DNA of 64,000 bases from Cryobacterium sp. PH29-G1 (GTDB taxonomy: Bacteria; Actinomycetota; Actinomycetes; Actinomycetales; Microbacteriaceae), in NCBI RefSeq assembly GCF_030063365.1, contig NZ_JASISY010000007.1:95460-159459 (forward strand), written 5' to 3'. Of the stretch, positions 46,030-56,133 are shown piece after piece. Under the pieces are notes generated by a model. It had not been told where the DNA came from. It ran no database searches and saw only the letters and a list, made by a program, of their open reading frames with translations. Every line of letters begins with the position of its first letter. The stretch's first letter is position 1. A program made the translations under genes and the position numbers.

Positions 46030-46719
46030 CTACTGGAGCCGAATGACGTGAATCTGCCAAAACGGGACGAGGCGAAAGTGCGTCACCTCCGAGGCCCGGC
46101 GCAGCGTGCCGAGCGGATGCACCGCCAGGTCGAAGTGGTCCCGCGCCACGCGGTCGATGGTTCCGGCCAGAACACCACCGCGGGTTTCGAGCTCGACGCT
46201 GCGGCGTCGCCGACACAGGTCACGCAGCACGAACGGAAACCCAACCCGTTCGATCAGCCGAGCGGAAGCGTCCGATTCCACGGCCAGCGACGCCCGACTC
46301 TGCTCCGCAGTGAGCAGCACACCGGCAATGGCCGACAGCGGAATGACGCACTGCACCCGACGGCCCCGGGCACCGCGCTGGTCGGCACCCAATTGCTCGG
46401 CACCCAATTGGTCGACACCCGGCTGGTCGACATCAGGCCGGTCGCCTGCAAGCACGTCGGCCACGAGTAGATCTGCTGCGATCCAGTCCCGGCCGAGTGT
46501 TGTGGGCTGAAGCATCAACGATTCGCCGGAGACCAGGACGACACGCAATCGCAGTGCGCCGCCGGGGCCTGCCGCCCGCACCGTATTGCTCAGCCGGGTG
46601 CGCAACGAGAGTTTTTCCAAACGCTGGCGTTCCGCGTCGAGGCGCAGGTCGGCGGCCTCGGCGTGCAGCTCGCGTTCGAGTTGCCCTTCGAGGTCGTTAA
46701 ACAGATCGTCCCAGCGCAC
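46030..46719 (-). CDS. Actinobacterial conserved hypothetical protein with a pentapeptide repeat insert
   Basis: A 229-residue protein without a recognised family. It starts with acidic helices (MRWDDLFNDLEGQLERELHA), then a beta-rich middle, and it ends with VARDHFDLAVHPLGTLRRAS and a hydrophobic final strand. A 20-residue insert of DVDQP-GVDQL-GAEQL type repeats (about residues 95-115) is encoded by 15-bp DNA repeats at 46378-46437. It lies upstream of the SAF and CpaE-like genes on the same strand and may belong to the same functional unit. Function unknown. Confidence 0.72.
   Translation of the reverse strand: MRWDDLFNDLEGQLERELHAEAADLRLDAERQRLEKLSLRTRLSNTVRAAGPGGALRLRVVLVSGESLMLQPTTLGRDWIAADLLVADVLAGDRPDVDQPGVDQLGAEQLGADQRGARGRRVQCVIPLSAIAGVLLTAEQSRASLAVESDASARLIERVGFPFVLRDLCRRRRSVELETRGGVLAGTIDRVARDHFDLAVHPLGTLRRASEVTHFRLVPFWQIHVIRLQ
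46378..46437. repeat. Four diverged 15-bp tandem units within a gene
   Basis: Units starting CTGGTCGGCACCCAA, TTGCTCGGCACCCAA, TTGGTCGACACCCGG and CTGGTCGACATCAGG follow each other with no gap. They are in frame and encode pentapeptides on the minus strand. The units have diverged more than those at 23696-23755. Confidence 0.85.
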
Positions 46720-46757
46720 ACGTCGAAGGTAGCCGACGCAGCGATTTCTCGCTCAGG

Positions 46758-46766
46758 TTATGCACA
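46758..46766 (+). other. TTATGCACA, second DnaA-box-like site
   Basis: The same 9-mer as at 46020-46028, with similar flanks (GTTATGCACAGG), in the divergent promoter region between the hypothetical gene and the Rv3235-like gene. It could instead be part of an operator shared by the two sites. Confidence 0.3.
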
Positions 46767-46851
46767 GGCTCTATAAGCGCTCGACGGCGCCATATCAAAG
46801 CTGGTTAGGTTTTGCGCCACGGCAACTGCACATTCGAGGCCAGGAGGAACG

Positions 46852-47331
46852 ATGACGTCACCCGGTACCGGTCAGTCTCGCGACCACGAGAGGGAGCACC
46901 GTGCCGATGCCGCCACTGTCGACACCAGCACTGTCGACACCAGCACCGTCGACACCAGCACCGTCAGCACGCGCACCGACAGCACGGCGGCCATGCCGGA
47001 GGTAGAACCGCTACTGCGCGCTCTGGCCCTGCGCGTCATCGAGGTGCTCGCCGGGGCCCGTGAACTGGAACAGCTCGCGCGTTGGGTTACCGACGACGTC
47101 TATGCTCACCTGGGTGTTCGTGCGTCGATCGCGGCCCGGGCTCGAGCGGTCACCCGAGTGGTTGCTGAGCGACCGAGGCTCTGGATCGACCACGTCACGA
47201 CCTGGCCGACCGAGACGGGAGGATTCAACGCCGTTATGCTCGTTTTCGACAAACGCCGCGCCCACGTCATCTCGATGCAGCTGGAGCGCGTGGGTCAGCG
47301 TTGGCGAGCCACCGTCATCGTCGTCATGTGA
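46852..47331 (+). CDS. Rv3235 family protein
   Basis: A 159-residue protein. The C-terminal part (about 50-159) matches the Rv3235 family: VEPLLRALALRVIEVLAGAR and MQLERVGQRWRATVIVVM at the end. Its role is unknown, but it is found beside secA in many actinobacteria. The N-terminal 50 residues are a low-complexity TVDTS repeat encoded by 15-bp DNA repeats (46915-46974). AGGAGGAACG before the ATG supports the start. It is convergent with secA, 15 bp away. Confidence 0.83.
   Translation: MTSPGTGQSRDHEREHRADAATVDTSTVDTSTVDTSTVSTRTDSTAAMPEVEPLLRALALRVIEVLAGARELEQLARWVTDDVYAHLGVRASIAARARAVTRVVAERPRLWIDHVTTWPTETGGFNAVMLVFDKRRAHVISMQLERVGQRWRATVIVVM
46915..46974. repeat. 15-bp tandem units within the Rv3235-like gene
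   Basis: ACTGTCGACACCAGC occurs twice exactly, then ACCGTCGACACCAGC, then a diverged fourth unit. They encode TVDTS pentapeptides in frame. Further partial matches follow (ACCGACAGCACGG). Confidence 0.9.
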
Positions 47332-47346
47332 TGGGTCGAGGACGGC

Positions 47347-50154
47347 TTAGATCGACTTCTTGCCCTGGGCGCGACGCTCGGCGCGGTTCACTGGTGCGGC
47401 TCCCTCGGCCTTCTGCCCGAACGCTCCACGCTGGGCCGGGCCGGATCCTTCGGCGGGCTGTTCGTCGCTGTCCGCGACGGGTGCCGCGCGCCGGGCCCGA
47501 TCGGTGGCAGCCTGCTGAATCTGGCCGCGCTGATTGCGCACCTCGACTCCGCCGGAATCGCTCGGGGCCGTGTAGCTGAGCTTCTCTTCGGGAGCGTCTG
47601 CCGGGGTGAGACCCTTGGCCGCGACGACCGGACCGGCTACGGCACCGGTACCGGCGGTGACCTCGACGTCGAGGTTGAACAGGAACCCGACGGTCTCCTC
47701 GCGAATCTGACCCATCATCTGTTGGAACATGGCGAAGCCCTCGCGCTGGTATTCCACCAATGGGTCCCGCTGGGCCATGGCACGCAGCCCGATACCGTCT
47801 TTCAGGTAGTCCATCTCGTAGAGGTGGTCGCGCCAGCGGCGGTCGATCACCGAAAGCACCACGCGGCGCTCCAGCTCGCGCATGGCCGGCGCCCCGAGGG
47901 ACTCTTCACGGCGCCCATAGGCGAGCTTGGCGTCAGAGAGTATCTCCCGACGCATGAAGTCGCGGTTGATCTTGCCCTTGTCTCCGGCCTCGGACACGAC
48001 CTCGTCGATGGTCAGTCCCACCGGGTAGAGCGTCTTGAGCTCGGTCCACATGGCGTCGAAGTCCCAGTCGTCGCCGTTACCGTCGCCCGCGTGCACGTCG
48101 AGCACCTCGTCGATGACATTGGTAAGGAAGGTCTGGGTGCGCTCGTGCAGGTCATCACCCTCCAGAATATGGCGACGGTCACCGTAAATCGCTTCGCGCT
48201 GGCGGTTCAGCACGTCGTCGTACTTGAGCACGTTCTTGCGGATCTCCGCGTTGCGGCCTTCCACCTGCGCCTGTGCGCTGCGGATGGCGCGGCTGACGAC
48301 CTTCGATTCGATCGCCATATCATCGGGCACGCCCTGGCGGCCCATCAGCGCCTCGGCGGCACCGGCGTTGAACAGGCGCATGAGGTCGTCGGTGAGCGAC
48401 AGGTAGAACCGGCTCTCGCCCGGGTCACCCTGACGTCCACTGCGTCCGCGCAGCTGGTTGTCGATGCGGCGCGACTCGTGCCGTTCCGTGCCGAGAACAT
48501 ACAATCCGCCCGCAGCGATGACTTTGTCTGCTTCTTTGGTCACGTCGGACTTCACCGCGGTGAACACATCGTCCCAGGCGAGTTCATACTCGTCGGGGGT
48601 TTCGACCGGGCTGAGGCCCTTGGCGTTCATCTCGGCGACGGCGAGGAATTCGGCGTTGCCGCCGAGCATCACGTCGGTACCACGACCGGCCATGTTGGTG
48701 GCGACGGTGACCGAACCGAGCCGGCCGGCCTGCGCGACGATCGCCGCCTCCCGGGCGTGGTTCTTGGCGTTCAGCACCTCGTGGCGCACGCCCTTCTTGG
48801 CCAGCAGGCGTGACAGGTATTCGCTCTTCTCAACGCTCGTCGTGCCGACCAGAACCGGCTGGCCGGCTTCGTGCCGCTCGACGATGTCTTCGACGACCTG
48901 ACGGAACTTGGCCTCTTCGTTCCGGTAGATCAGGTCGGACTGGTCGATGCGCTGCATCGGCTTATTGGTGGGGATGGCGACGACGCCGAGCTTGTAGGTG
49001 CTCATGAACTCGGCCGCTTCGGTCTCGGCCGTTCCGGTCATGCCGGAGATCTTCGAGTACAGGCGGAAGTAGTTCTGCAGGGTGACGGTGGCCAGGGTCT
49101 GGTTCTCGGCCTTGACGGCGACACCCTCCTTGGCTTCGATTGCCTGGTGGATGCCCTCGTTGTAACGGCGGCCCATCAGAATACGGCCGGTGTGTTCGTC
49201 AACGATGAGCACTTCGCCGTTCATGACGACGTAGTCCTTGTCTTTCTTGAATAACGCGTTGGCTTTAATGGCGTTGTTGAGAAAGGAGATCAGCGGCGTG
49301 TTGGCCGATTCGTAGAGGTTGTCGATGCCGAGGTAGTCCTCGACCTTTTCGATACCGGGTTCGAGCACACCGATCGTGCGCTTCTTCTCGTCAACCTCAA
49401 AGTCTTCGTCGGCGACGAGACGCTTCGCCAGGCTCGCGAACTCGTTGAACCAACGATTCGCTTCGCCGGATGCCGGACCAGAGATGATCAGCGGGGTGCG
49501 GGCTTCGTCGATGAGAATCGAGTCGACCTCGTCGACGATGGCGAAGTAGTGACCGCGCTGCACCATGTCGCTGGCCTGCCACGCCATGTTGTCGCGCAGG
49601 TAGTCGAAACCGAATTCGTTGTTGGTGCCGTAGGTGATGTCGGCCGCATACATTTCGCGGCGCTGCACCGGAGTCTGACCGGAGACGATGCATCCGGTCG
49701 TCATGCCGAGGGCGCGGAAGACGCGACCCATCAGCTCGCTCTGATAGCTGGCCAGGTAATCGTTGACCGTGATGACGTGCACGCCACGACTGCTGATCGC
49801 GTTGAGGTAGGCGGCCGTGGTGGCCACGAGGGTCTTGCCCTCACCGGTCTTCATCTCGGCAATGTTGCCGAGATGCAGGGCGGCGCCACCCATGAGCTGC
49901 ACGTCGAAGTGACGCAGGCCGAGGGTGCGGGTGCTGGCTTCACGCACGGCGGCGAAAGCCTCCGGCAGCAAGTCATCGAGCGATTCGCCGTTGGAATACC
50001 GTTCCCGTAGGGTGACGGTCTCGTTCTTCAGCTCGTCGTCGGTGAGCTCATGGAAGTCTTCTTCCAGCGCGTTGATGGCTTTCGCATAGTTTTCCAGGCG
50101 GCGCAGAACGCGGCCTTCACCAACACGAAGAACCTTTTCAAGAATTGACGCCAC
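47347..50154 (-). CDS. secA: Preprotein translocase subunit SecA
   Basis: The motor ATPase of protein export, 935 residues. Walker A is EMKTGEGKT near residue 100, the DEAD-type motif [17 protein letters not shown] is near 210, and TNMAGRGTD and [18 protein letters not shown] mark the helicase II motifs. The C-terminus ends in [14 protein letters not shown]; the cysteine-rich zinc tail of E. coli SecA is missing, and instead an Ala/Gly/Gln-rich tail is seen. It is placed beside hpf and comF-like genes, as in other actinobacteria. Confidence 0.96.
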   Translation of the reverse strand: MASILEKVLRVGEGRVLRRLENYAKAINALEEDFHELTDDELKNETVTLRERYSNGESLDDLLPEAFAAVREASTRTLGLRHFDVQLMGGAALHLGNIAEMKTGEGKTLVATTAAYLNAISSRGVHVITVNDYLASYQSELMGRVFRALGMTTGCIVSGQTPVQRREMYAADITYGTNNEFGFDYLRDNMAWQASDMVQRGHYFAIVDEVDSILIDEARTPLIISGPASGEANRWFNEFASLAKRLVADEDFEVDEKKRTIGVLEPGIEKVEDYLGIDNLYESANTPLISFLNNAIKANALFKKDKDYVVMNGEVLIVDEHTGRILMGRRYNEGIHQAIEAKEGVAVKAENQTLATVTLQNYFRLYSKISGMTGTAETEAAEFMSTYKLGVVAIPTNKPMQRIDQSDLIYRNEEAKFRQVVEDIVERHEAGQPVLVGTTSVEKSEYLSRLLAKKGVRHEVLNAKNHAREAAIVAQAGRLGSVTVATNMAGRGTDVMLGGNAEFLAVAEMNAKGLSPVETPDEYELAWDDVFTAVKSDVTKEADKVIAAGGLYVLGTERHESRRIDNQLRGRSGRQGDPGESRFYLSLTDDLMRLFNAGAAEALMGRQGVPDDMAIESKVVSRAIRSAQAQVEGRNAEIRKNVLKYDDVLNRQREAIYGDRRHILEGDDLHERTQTFLTNVIDEVLDVHAGDGNGDDWDFDAMWTELKTLYPVGLTIDEVVSEAGDKGKINRDFMRREILSDAKLAYGRREESLGAPAMRELERRVVLSVIDRRWRDHLYEMDYLKDGIGLRAMAQRDPLVEYQREGFAMFQQMMGQIREETVGFLFNLDVEVTAGTGAVAGPVVAAKGLTPADAPEEKLSYTAPSDSGGVEVRNQRGQIQQAATDRARRAAPVADSDEQPAEGSGPAQRGAFGQKAEGAAPVNRAERRAQGKKSI

Positions 50155-50291
50155 GAATGTACTCCACTAGTCAAACGGTGCAGGCACGCACTGCGGCAGC
50201 CCAATCGGGCCACCGCAGCACACGCCTGCGCCTCTCGTCTGGCAGATGCCAGAGCACCGACCTGGTCGGCGGCTAAGGCAATGCTAGTTGG

Positions 50292-50996
50292 TCAGTTGGC
50301 ACGCCCGCTGGCAACGGGCACAGCCTCCTGCAACTCAGCAGCTGAACTGTCGAGTTCGATGACTCCGTAGTCCCAGCCCTTGCGGCGGTAGACCACGCTC
50401 GGTCGCTTGGTTTCCACGTCCTGGAACAGGTAGAAGTCGTGGCCGACGAGCTCCATGAAGTAGAGGGCATCGTCAACGGACATGGGGGCTGCCGCGAACA
50501 CCTTGCGACGGATGACGACGGGGCAGTACTCGTCTTCGGCATCGGCGACTGCGGCATCTTCCGGCACGATCGGAATCGCGCCGGTGCGCACCCGTTCGAG
50601 CGTTTCGGGGTTCGCCGGTGTGATGTCGATAACGCTGAACCCGACCGCGGACGCCTCGTGCAGCGAGGTGGGACGGTGGGCGCCGCCGCGGTGCACTTTC
50701 TTGCGGTCCTTGGCGCGGCGAACACGCTCGAGAAGGCGACCGAGTGCCACGTCAAAAGCGGCGTACTTGTCGGAACCGTCTGCTTCGGCCCGTACCAGCG
50801 GCCCCTTGCCGATCAGGGTGAGCTCGACCCGATCGTTGCCGACGGCAGCACCGTTCTTCTCGTGGTGGCGGCTGACCTTGATCTCGAGCGCGAGGGCCTT
50901 CTCGGCGAGAAGGGCGATCTTCTCGGCCTTCTCCGTCGCATAATCGCGGAAGCGATCAGTGATTCCAAGGTTGCGTCCGACGATGTTAGTTTCCAT
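50292..50996 (-). CDS. hpf: Long-form ribosome hibernation promoting factor
   Basis: A 234-residue protein that should dimerise 70S ribosomes in stationary phase. The S30AE N-terminal domain (about 1-105) begins METNIVGRNLGITDRFRDYA, and the C-terminal dimerisation domain (about 165-225) contains VIRRKVFAAAPMSVDDALYFM and VVYRRKGWDYGVIEL. GGAGG five bases before the ATG at 50996 fixes this start; an upstream in-frame ATG overlaps that site. It lies 137 bp before secA on the same strand. Confidence 0.93.
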   Translation of the reverse strand: METNIVGRNLGITDRFRDYATEKAEKIALLAEKALALEIKVSRHHEKNGAAVGNDRVELTLIGKGPLVRAEADGSDKYAAFDVALGRLLERVRRAKDRKKVHRGGAHRPTSLHEASAVGFSVIDITPANPETLERVRTGAIPIVPEDAAVADAEDEYCPVVIRRKVFAAAPMSVDDALYFMELVGHDFYLFQDVETKRPSVVYRRKGWDYGVIELDSSAAELQEAVPVASGRAN

Positions 50997-51118
50997 GACG
51001 ACCTCCATTTTGGCGGACCGCCCGAAGACTGGGCGATCATTGCGCGCCTTTGACTCCACCGTAGCCGTGGGAGTGAGATAAGTCACAGTATTTATCGATC
51101 AGTTTGCCCAGAACACCG

Positions 51119-51799
51119 CTACCGGGGCAGCCGGCGGCGTGTTTCCGCCAGTGTGGCCAGAGCGATCACGGTACCGCCTGCAGCGAACACGGCGCGCCGC
51201 GCCTCGAGCAGGGTCGCCCCGGTGGTCACGATGTCGTCGACCAGGAGCACCCGGGTGCCGGCAAGGGGGCGCCGGGCGATCAGGCTGTTGCTCTTATTGG
51301 CGACGCGTTCCGCCCGCCCCAGACCGACCTGGTCGAGGGCCTCGCGACGCTGCGTGAGCGCCGCAACCGGATGCAGGCCGGCCCGGTGCAGCAGTGCATC
51401 GACCGGGTGGTACCCACGTTCGCGCCAGGCTTGGGATGACGAGGGAATGGTCACGAGTTGGATTCCCCGTCGGGTGCTGCAGTCGACATCATCAGGGTGA
51501 GCAGCGAGCGCGGCCACGACGGCCGCTCGCAGCGGCGCGGCGAGCGCGGCGGCGGCATCCGTTCGCCCACCGTCTTTGTAAGCGCTGATCACGTGACGGG
51601 CCACGCCCTCGTAGGTGAGGGCCGACCAGATCACGGCGTCATCGCGGGTGACCGAGTGCACGGCCGGCCGGAGAGCCACCCGGCAGGCCGCACACAATGC
51701 GCGGTCGACGGCGCCGCAACCGCTGCACTCGGTCGGCAGCAGGACCGACCAGGCGTCACGAGCCGCACCGGCCAGCCGATCCCGCACCCACCGATTCAT
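51119..51799 (-). CDS. ComF family phosphoribosyltransferase-like protein
   Basis: A 226-residue protein with an N-terminal four-cysteine zinc-type motif (CSGCGAVDRALCAAC) and a C-terminal PRPP motif RVLLVDDIVTTGATLLEA near residue 185. ComF is needed for DNA uptake in Gram-positive and Gram-negative models, but it is widespread in non-competent bacteria, so competence is not shown. The ATG at 51799 is chosen over upstream in-frame options because the zinc motif begins shortly after. It is placed between hpf and lpqB. Confidence 0.85.
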   Translation of the reverse strand: MNRWVRDRLAGAARDAWSVLLPTECSGCGAVDRALCAACRVALRPAVHSVTRDDAVIWSALTYEGVARHVISAYKDGGRTDAAAALAAPLRAAVVAALAAHPDDVDCSTRRGIQLVTIPSSSQAWRERGYHPVDALLHRAGLHPVAALTQRREALDQVGLGRAERVANKSNSLIARRPLAGTRVLLVDDIVTTGATLLEARRAVFAAGGTVIALATLAETRRRLPR

Positions 51800-51905
51800 G
51801 GCGCCAGCGTGCCCGGCACCGCCCCCGCGCGCTCGGTGCGGCTGACAACCGTGCACGACCGGGCCCTTGACAGGCTGGGGAGGAGACGGACCCGGGTGCG
51901 GTGCG

Positions 51906-53609
51906 CTAGCCGATGAGTCCCTGTTGGGTGGCGAGCAGGGCCACGTCATCGATGCGGGCCTGCCAGCCTGCCCCGCGCTGCACCGAGAGAGTGCCGGTGC
52001 CGGTAACGATGCGCAGGTCGCGCACCGTATTGCTGCCGACGAGGAACCGGCTGTCCACGGGAGGGTCCACCGTTGAGCTCACGCCCCCGACCTGCTGGGC
52101 GACGATGACTGTTTCCCCGCTGGGCAGGGTGCTCAGCGAGGCAACGGTCAATTCATCGATCCAGGTGGCGTCGAGCCCCACCTTACCGCCCGACGCCAAC
52201 AGCACGGGGGCGCCGATACCGGTCGGGGTCCCGTCCGTGCGAATGACGGACGCGACGACGAACCGGGTTTCCGAACCGGTTCCGAGCAGCGCGATCAGCC
52301 GGGCTCCGTCTCGCGAAATTTTCACGGCCGAGATCGAGGTGGCCTCCGGCCAGGGCGTTGGCAGCACGGTCGCTTCCCCCTCGGGGCTGTAGACCACCAG
52401 AGCGCTGGGGTCATTGGCCGGTACCGACCAGACGAAGCGATCATTGTCGATCGACGGTGCCAGCAGCCCCGCACGGGAATCGAGGAGCACCGGTTGCTCG
52501 TCTACCCGCACGACGTAGACGCCGGCACCGGCGAGCACGGCCGCCGAGCCCTGACCCGACGCGAGCGTGACCGCTGTGGGGGCCAGCTGGGCGATGGCGT
52601 CAGACAGGCCGTCGATCGGGGTGATGCCCTGCCCGGTCGCGGCAAGAAAGCCGAATTCGCCGCCGCGCAGCAGGAGCGCCCTGGCATCCACCCTTGGATC
52701 GATGATCGGCGCCCGCGAGGCCAGATCATCGATGACCACGGAGTTTTGGTCGATGGTGATCTCCACCGAGAGCCCGGACGGCAGGCTGGCAGCCAGCTGG
52801 GCCTTCATGCGTTGCAGGGTCTGCCGGTCGGCGTTCAGTGCCTCGCTGTTGAGGTCGACCATGGCCTCACGCCCGACCACCTGCACCGCGTCGGCGGTGA
52901 GTTTGGAGCCCTCCGGGAAGGCGCTGACCAGCGCGCCGGCCAGCCACGAGCTCGGTCCGTTGAGAACGGCGTTGACGAGTTTGGTGGGAGCGGATGCCCC
53001 CCGCGGAAACCAGCGCAAATCCGGCACCAGGTATCGAAATCCGGGGTCGTAGAAGTAGACCGGCTGGGCACTGAACACGTCGTTGAAGGTGTTCTCGTCG
53101 ATCACGGTGCCGTCCGGAGCCGCGCTGATGCGCCACTGGCCGCCGATCAGCTGAAATTCGTACCGCAACGGCACCGGGCTCGCGTCGACCTCTCGATATT
53201 CCCCGGTCTGGTCCACTTCGGCGACCGGCGTGACGGCCACGAGGGTCGCGCCCTCGTCAATGGTGGTCAGGGTACGCCCGGAGCCGTTATCAACGGTGAC
53301 ACCCGCGGTGGGATCCCACGTGGCGCGAAACGCAGGGGTCAGAAATTGGCGCGCGATGTCGTAATTGTTCTCCGGGCTCGAGGAGGCATCCATGAACCCC
53401 CGCAAAATGGAATCGGTCGATGCATCCTTCTGCGGCAATGCCGGCAGAAAGACCGGCGCCGGATTGTCGTCGGGCACGATCTCATTGCCGGCGTGCACGG
53501 TGCCGTCGCGCGGAATGCCGCTGCAACCGCCGAGACCGATGGCCAGGCTGATCGCCACGAGTAGTGCCGGGATCGTGCGCAGGGAGCCGCGCCACGCTGA
53601 ACTAGTCAT
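51906..53609 (-). CDS. lpqB: Lipoprotein LpqB, GerMN and beta-propeller domains
   Basis: A 567-residue surface lipoprotein. The signal peptide ends in lipobox LAIGLGGC with Cys29. A GerMN domain (about 180-310) and a C-terminal beta-propeller-like half follow. LpqB interacts with the MtrB sensor domain in mycobacteria and tunes the MtrA response. GGAGG five bases before the ATG at 53609 supports this start. The gene overlaps the mtrB stop by 8 bp, which fits the mtrA-mtrB-lpqB operon. Confidence 0.92.
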   Translation of the reverse strand: MTSSAWRGSLRTIPALLVAISLAIGLGGCSGIPRDGTVHAGNEIVPDDNPAPVFLPALPQKDASTDSILRGFMDASSSPENNYDIARQFLTPAFRATWDPTAGVTVDNGSGRTLTTIDEGATLVAVTPVAEVDQTGEYREVDASPVPLRYEFQLIGGQWRISAAPDGTVIDENTFNDVFSAQPVYFYDPGFRYLVPDLRWFPRGASAPTKLVNAVLNGPSSWLAGALVSAFPEGSKLTADAVQVVGREAMVDLNSEALNADRQTLQRMKAQLAASLPSGLSVEITIDQNSVVIDDLASRAPIIDPRVDARALLLRGGEFGFLAATGQGITPIDGLSDAIAQLAPTAVTLASGQGSAAVLAGAGVYVVRVDEQPVLLDSRAGLLAPSIDNDRFVWSVPANDPSALVVYSPEGEATVLPTPWPEATSISAVKISRDGARLIALLGTGSETRFVVASVIRTDGTPTGIGAPVLLASGGKVGLDATWIDELTVASLSTLPSGETVIVAQQVGGVSSTVDPPVDSRFLVGSNTVRDLRIVTGTGTLSVQRGAGWQARIDDVALLATQQGLIG

Positions 53610-55242
53610 GGGGGCCTCCGCCCTGTCCCGGCACATGCCCGGCCTCACCCAGTGCGGCCGTGGCGTCATCGGGGGGCAGCGGAAGGGGCGAAGATTCGAG
53701 CTGAACCCGCGCCGTGACCGGAAGAGTGAGTCGAAAACACGACCCCTGGCCGGGGCTCGACCAGACCTGCAGCCAGCCCTTGTGCACGCTCGCGTCTTCG
53801 CGGGCGATGGCCAGGCCGAGCCCGGTGCCGCCGATGGTGCGCTGACGTGACGGATCCGCTCGCCAAAATCGGTCGAAGACGTGCGCCACTTCGGCCTGGC
53901 TCATACCGAGCCCGTAGTCGCGCACCGAGATCGCCACCGCATTCGCGTCGCTGTCAACCGACACCACGACGGGTTTTCCCTCGCCGTGCTCGATGGCGTT
54001 GCCGATCAGGTTGTGCAGCACCCGGCGGATCCGGCGCGGGTCGACGTCGGCGTTCAGATAGCCGCCCGGCGCTACCAGGCGCAGGTCGCTGCCCTTGGTC
54101 TCGGCGAGGGATCGCAGGCTGTCGATGGCGTCTTCGGCCAGATAGACCAGGTTCGTCGGTTCGCTCTCCAGCTCAACCGACCCGGCGTCGTACCGGCTGA
54201 TTTCGAGCAGGTCGCTCAGCAGCAACTCGAAACGTTCAACCTGGGTGTGCAACAGCTCCGCCGTGCGGCCGGTGGCTGGCGGAAAATTCGCCCGCTGGTC
54301 GTAGAGCACATCGCCGGCCAAGCGGATGGTGGTGAGCGGCGTACGCAGCTCGTGCGAGACATCCGACACGAAACGCTGTTGCACCTCGGACAGGTCGGCG
54401 AGTTCGCGAATCTGGCTTTGCAAGCTGTCGGCCATGCCGTTGAACGAGCGGGCGAGAGTGGCGATAACGTCTTCGCCCTTCTCCGGGATACGCACGGCGA
54501 GGTCACCGGAGGCCAGTTTCTGGCTCGTCTCGGCCGCCACCCGCAACGGCGTCACAACGAAACGTACGACGATCCACGACACCGCTGCGATCAGCAGCAC
54601 GAGGGCCAGGCCGGCCACCCCGAGCGTCTGCTGCACGAAGAGCAGCGTCGCCTCGGCGTCCTGCAGGCTGTACGCGATGTACAGCTCATATCGGCCAGCC
54701 ACCGGAACGGTGATCTGGGATCCCACCACGATGCCGGGAACGGTCGTGGCATCGTCGCCGAACAGGGTAACCGACTGCCAGAACTGGTCACCGTTATTGG
54801 CCTGGACCTCGGCGCGGAGATCGGAGCCGATCACGCCGCTGGACGCCCCGAACGTTGACGAGTCCAACGGCGCAACGGTCGACGGATCCTGACCGGGTAC
54901 CCGCAGCACGGCAACCAGCCGACTCGACGACGTTGCGGAGATCGAGGTGCGTGCGGAGCTAAGCAGATTTTGCACCTGCACCCGGTCGGTGGCGTCGGAG
55001 GAGTCGAACAGGCTCTGCGCCGCACTGGTCGCACGGTCAGATTCGAGCAACACCTGACTGAGCCGGGATTGAAACAGGTCATTGCCGATGCTGACCGACA
55101 TGTACACGCCGACGATGAGGATGGCCAGCCCGGACAGGGCGACGGAAACGGTCACCGTGCGAAATTGCAGGGAGGAGCGCCACGAGGAACGCACCAGCCG
55201 GGGCCAGTTGCGCGGCCTGCTCCGGTAGGTCAGCGCCGGCAC
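53602..55242 (-). CDS. mtrB: Sensor histidine kinase MtrB
   Basis: A membrane kinase of 546 residues. Two membrane segments (about 32-54 and 205-225) flank an extracellular domain, followed by HAMP (about 225-280), a HisKA domain with FVSDVSHELRTPLTTI near residue 298, and an ATPase domain ending in GGTGLGLAIARED. It is the partner of MtrA, which controls septation and cell-wall genes in actinobacteria. The start is a GTG (55242); no closer start exists in that frame. Overlap with lpqB is 8 bp. Confidence 0.93.
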   Translation of the reverse strand: MPALTYRSRPRNWPRLVRSSWRSSLQFRTVTVSVALSGLAILIVGVYMSVSIGNDLFQSRLSQVLLESDRATSAAQSLFDSSDATDRVQVQNLLSSARTSISATSSSRLVAVLRVPGQDPSTVAPLDSSTFGASSGVIGSDLRAEVQANNGDQFWQSVTLFGDDATTVPGIVVGSQITVPVAGRYELYIAYSLQDAEATLLFVQQTLGVAGLALVLLIAAVSWIVVRFVVTPLRVAAETSQKLASGDLAVRIPEKGEDVIATLARSFNGMADSLQSQIRELADLSEVQQRFVSDVSHELRTPLTTIRLAGDVLYDQRANFPPATGRTAELLHTQVERFELLLSDLLEISRYDAGSVELESEPTNLVYLAEDAIDSLRSLAETKGSDLRLVAPGGYLNADVDPRRIRRVLHNLIGNAIEHGEGKPVVVSVDSDANAVAISVRDYGLGMSQAEVAHVFDRFWRADPSRQRTIGGTGLGLAIAREDASVHKGWLQVWSSPGQGSCFRLTLPVTARVQLESSPLPLPPDDATAALGEAGHVPGQGGGPHD

Positions 55243-55298
55243 GGCGGCCTGAACCGTTTCTGCCGACGAGGCCTGGCGATCATGCCGATCCGCGCTCT

Positions 55299-55979
55299 CT
55301 AGCTCACCGTGCCGGCACGATAGCCGACGCCGCGTACCGTCATGACAATTTTAGGGTTGTCCGGATCGTGCTCCACCTTGGCGCGTAGCCGCTGCACGTG
55401 CACGTTAACGAGCCGGGTGTCGGCCTTGTAGTGGTAACCCCAGACCTGTTCCAGCAGCATCTCGCGCGTGAAAACCTGTTGGGGTTTCGAAGCGAGCGCC
55501 AGCAGCAGGTCGAACTCGAGCGGGGTGAGGTTGATCGCCGTCGTTCCGCGGGTCACTTCGTGACCGACGGCATTCACAACGAGATCGCCGATGTGCAGCG
55601 CGAGGGCCCCGTCTGCCGCGGGCGGGCGTAAACGGGTGCGGATGCGCGCGACCAGTTCCTTCGGGTTGAACGGCTTGACCATGTAGTCGTCGGCGCCGGA
55701 CTCCAGCCCCTTCACCACGTCGGTCGTGTCGGACCGGGCGGTGAGCATGATGATCGGAATGCCGGACTCGGCGCGGATCAGCCGACATACCTCGATACCA
55801 TCGAGGCCGGGCAGCATGAGATCGAGCAGCACTAGATCGGGTTTTCCGGTGCGGAACGATTCGAGGGCAAGCGACCCGTCGGCGCAATACCCGGGGGTGA
55901 AGCCCTCGCCCTGCAAAACGATGCCGATCATCTCGGACAGGGCGGTATCGTCATCGATAACCAAAATGCGTGCGGTCAT
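55299..55979 (-). CDS. mtrA: Response regulator MtrA, OmpR/PhoB type
   Basis: A 226-residue essential-type regulator. The receiver holds Asp53 in LVLLDLMLPG and VKPFNPKELVARIRTRL. The winged-helix C-terminal domain contains PLEFDLLLALASKPQQVFTRE and the end VRGVGYRAG. GGAGAGAGACCC before the ATG at 55979 supports the start; the in-frame extension upstream has no family match. The mtrA-mtrB-lpqB order matches the known actinobacterial operon. Confidence 0.96.
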   Translation of the reverse strand: MTARILVIDDDTALSEMIGIVLQGEGFTPGYCADGSLALESFRTGKPDLVLLDLMLPGLDGIEVCRLIRAESGIPIIMLTARSDTTDVVKGLESGADDYMVKPFNPKELVARIRTRLRPPAADGALALHIGDLVVNAVGHEVTRGTTAINLTPLEFDLLLALASKPQQVFTREMLLEQVWGYHYKADTRLVNVHVQRLRAKVEHDPDNPKIVMTVRGVGYRAGTVS

Positions 55980-56133
55980 GGGTCTCTCTCCAGAACAATG
56001 TCGTTGTGTGTTCTGCTGGTGCACGGGGCAAATTCCCCGATGAGTAGGGCAAAGTCTTGCACAAGAGTAGCCGAGAACGCTATCTGAGTGCTCGCCGGCG
56101 CAATTCTTGAGTGACCTGTGCCAGCATGGAACA

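Noticed and set aside
46020..46766. Replication origin
   Set aside because: Two DnaA-like boxes alone are not enough; there is no AT-rich region and no dnaA, dnaN or gyrase gene nearby.
51119..51799. ComF-like gene as evidence of natural competence
   Set aside because: ComF homologues occur widely in non-competent bacteria, and no comEA, comEC or pilus genes are in the window.
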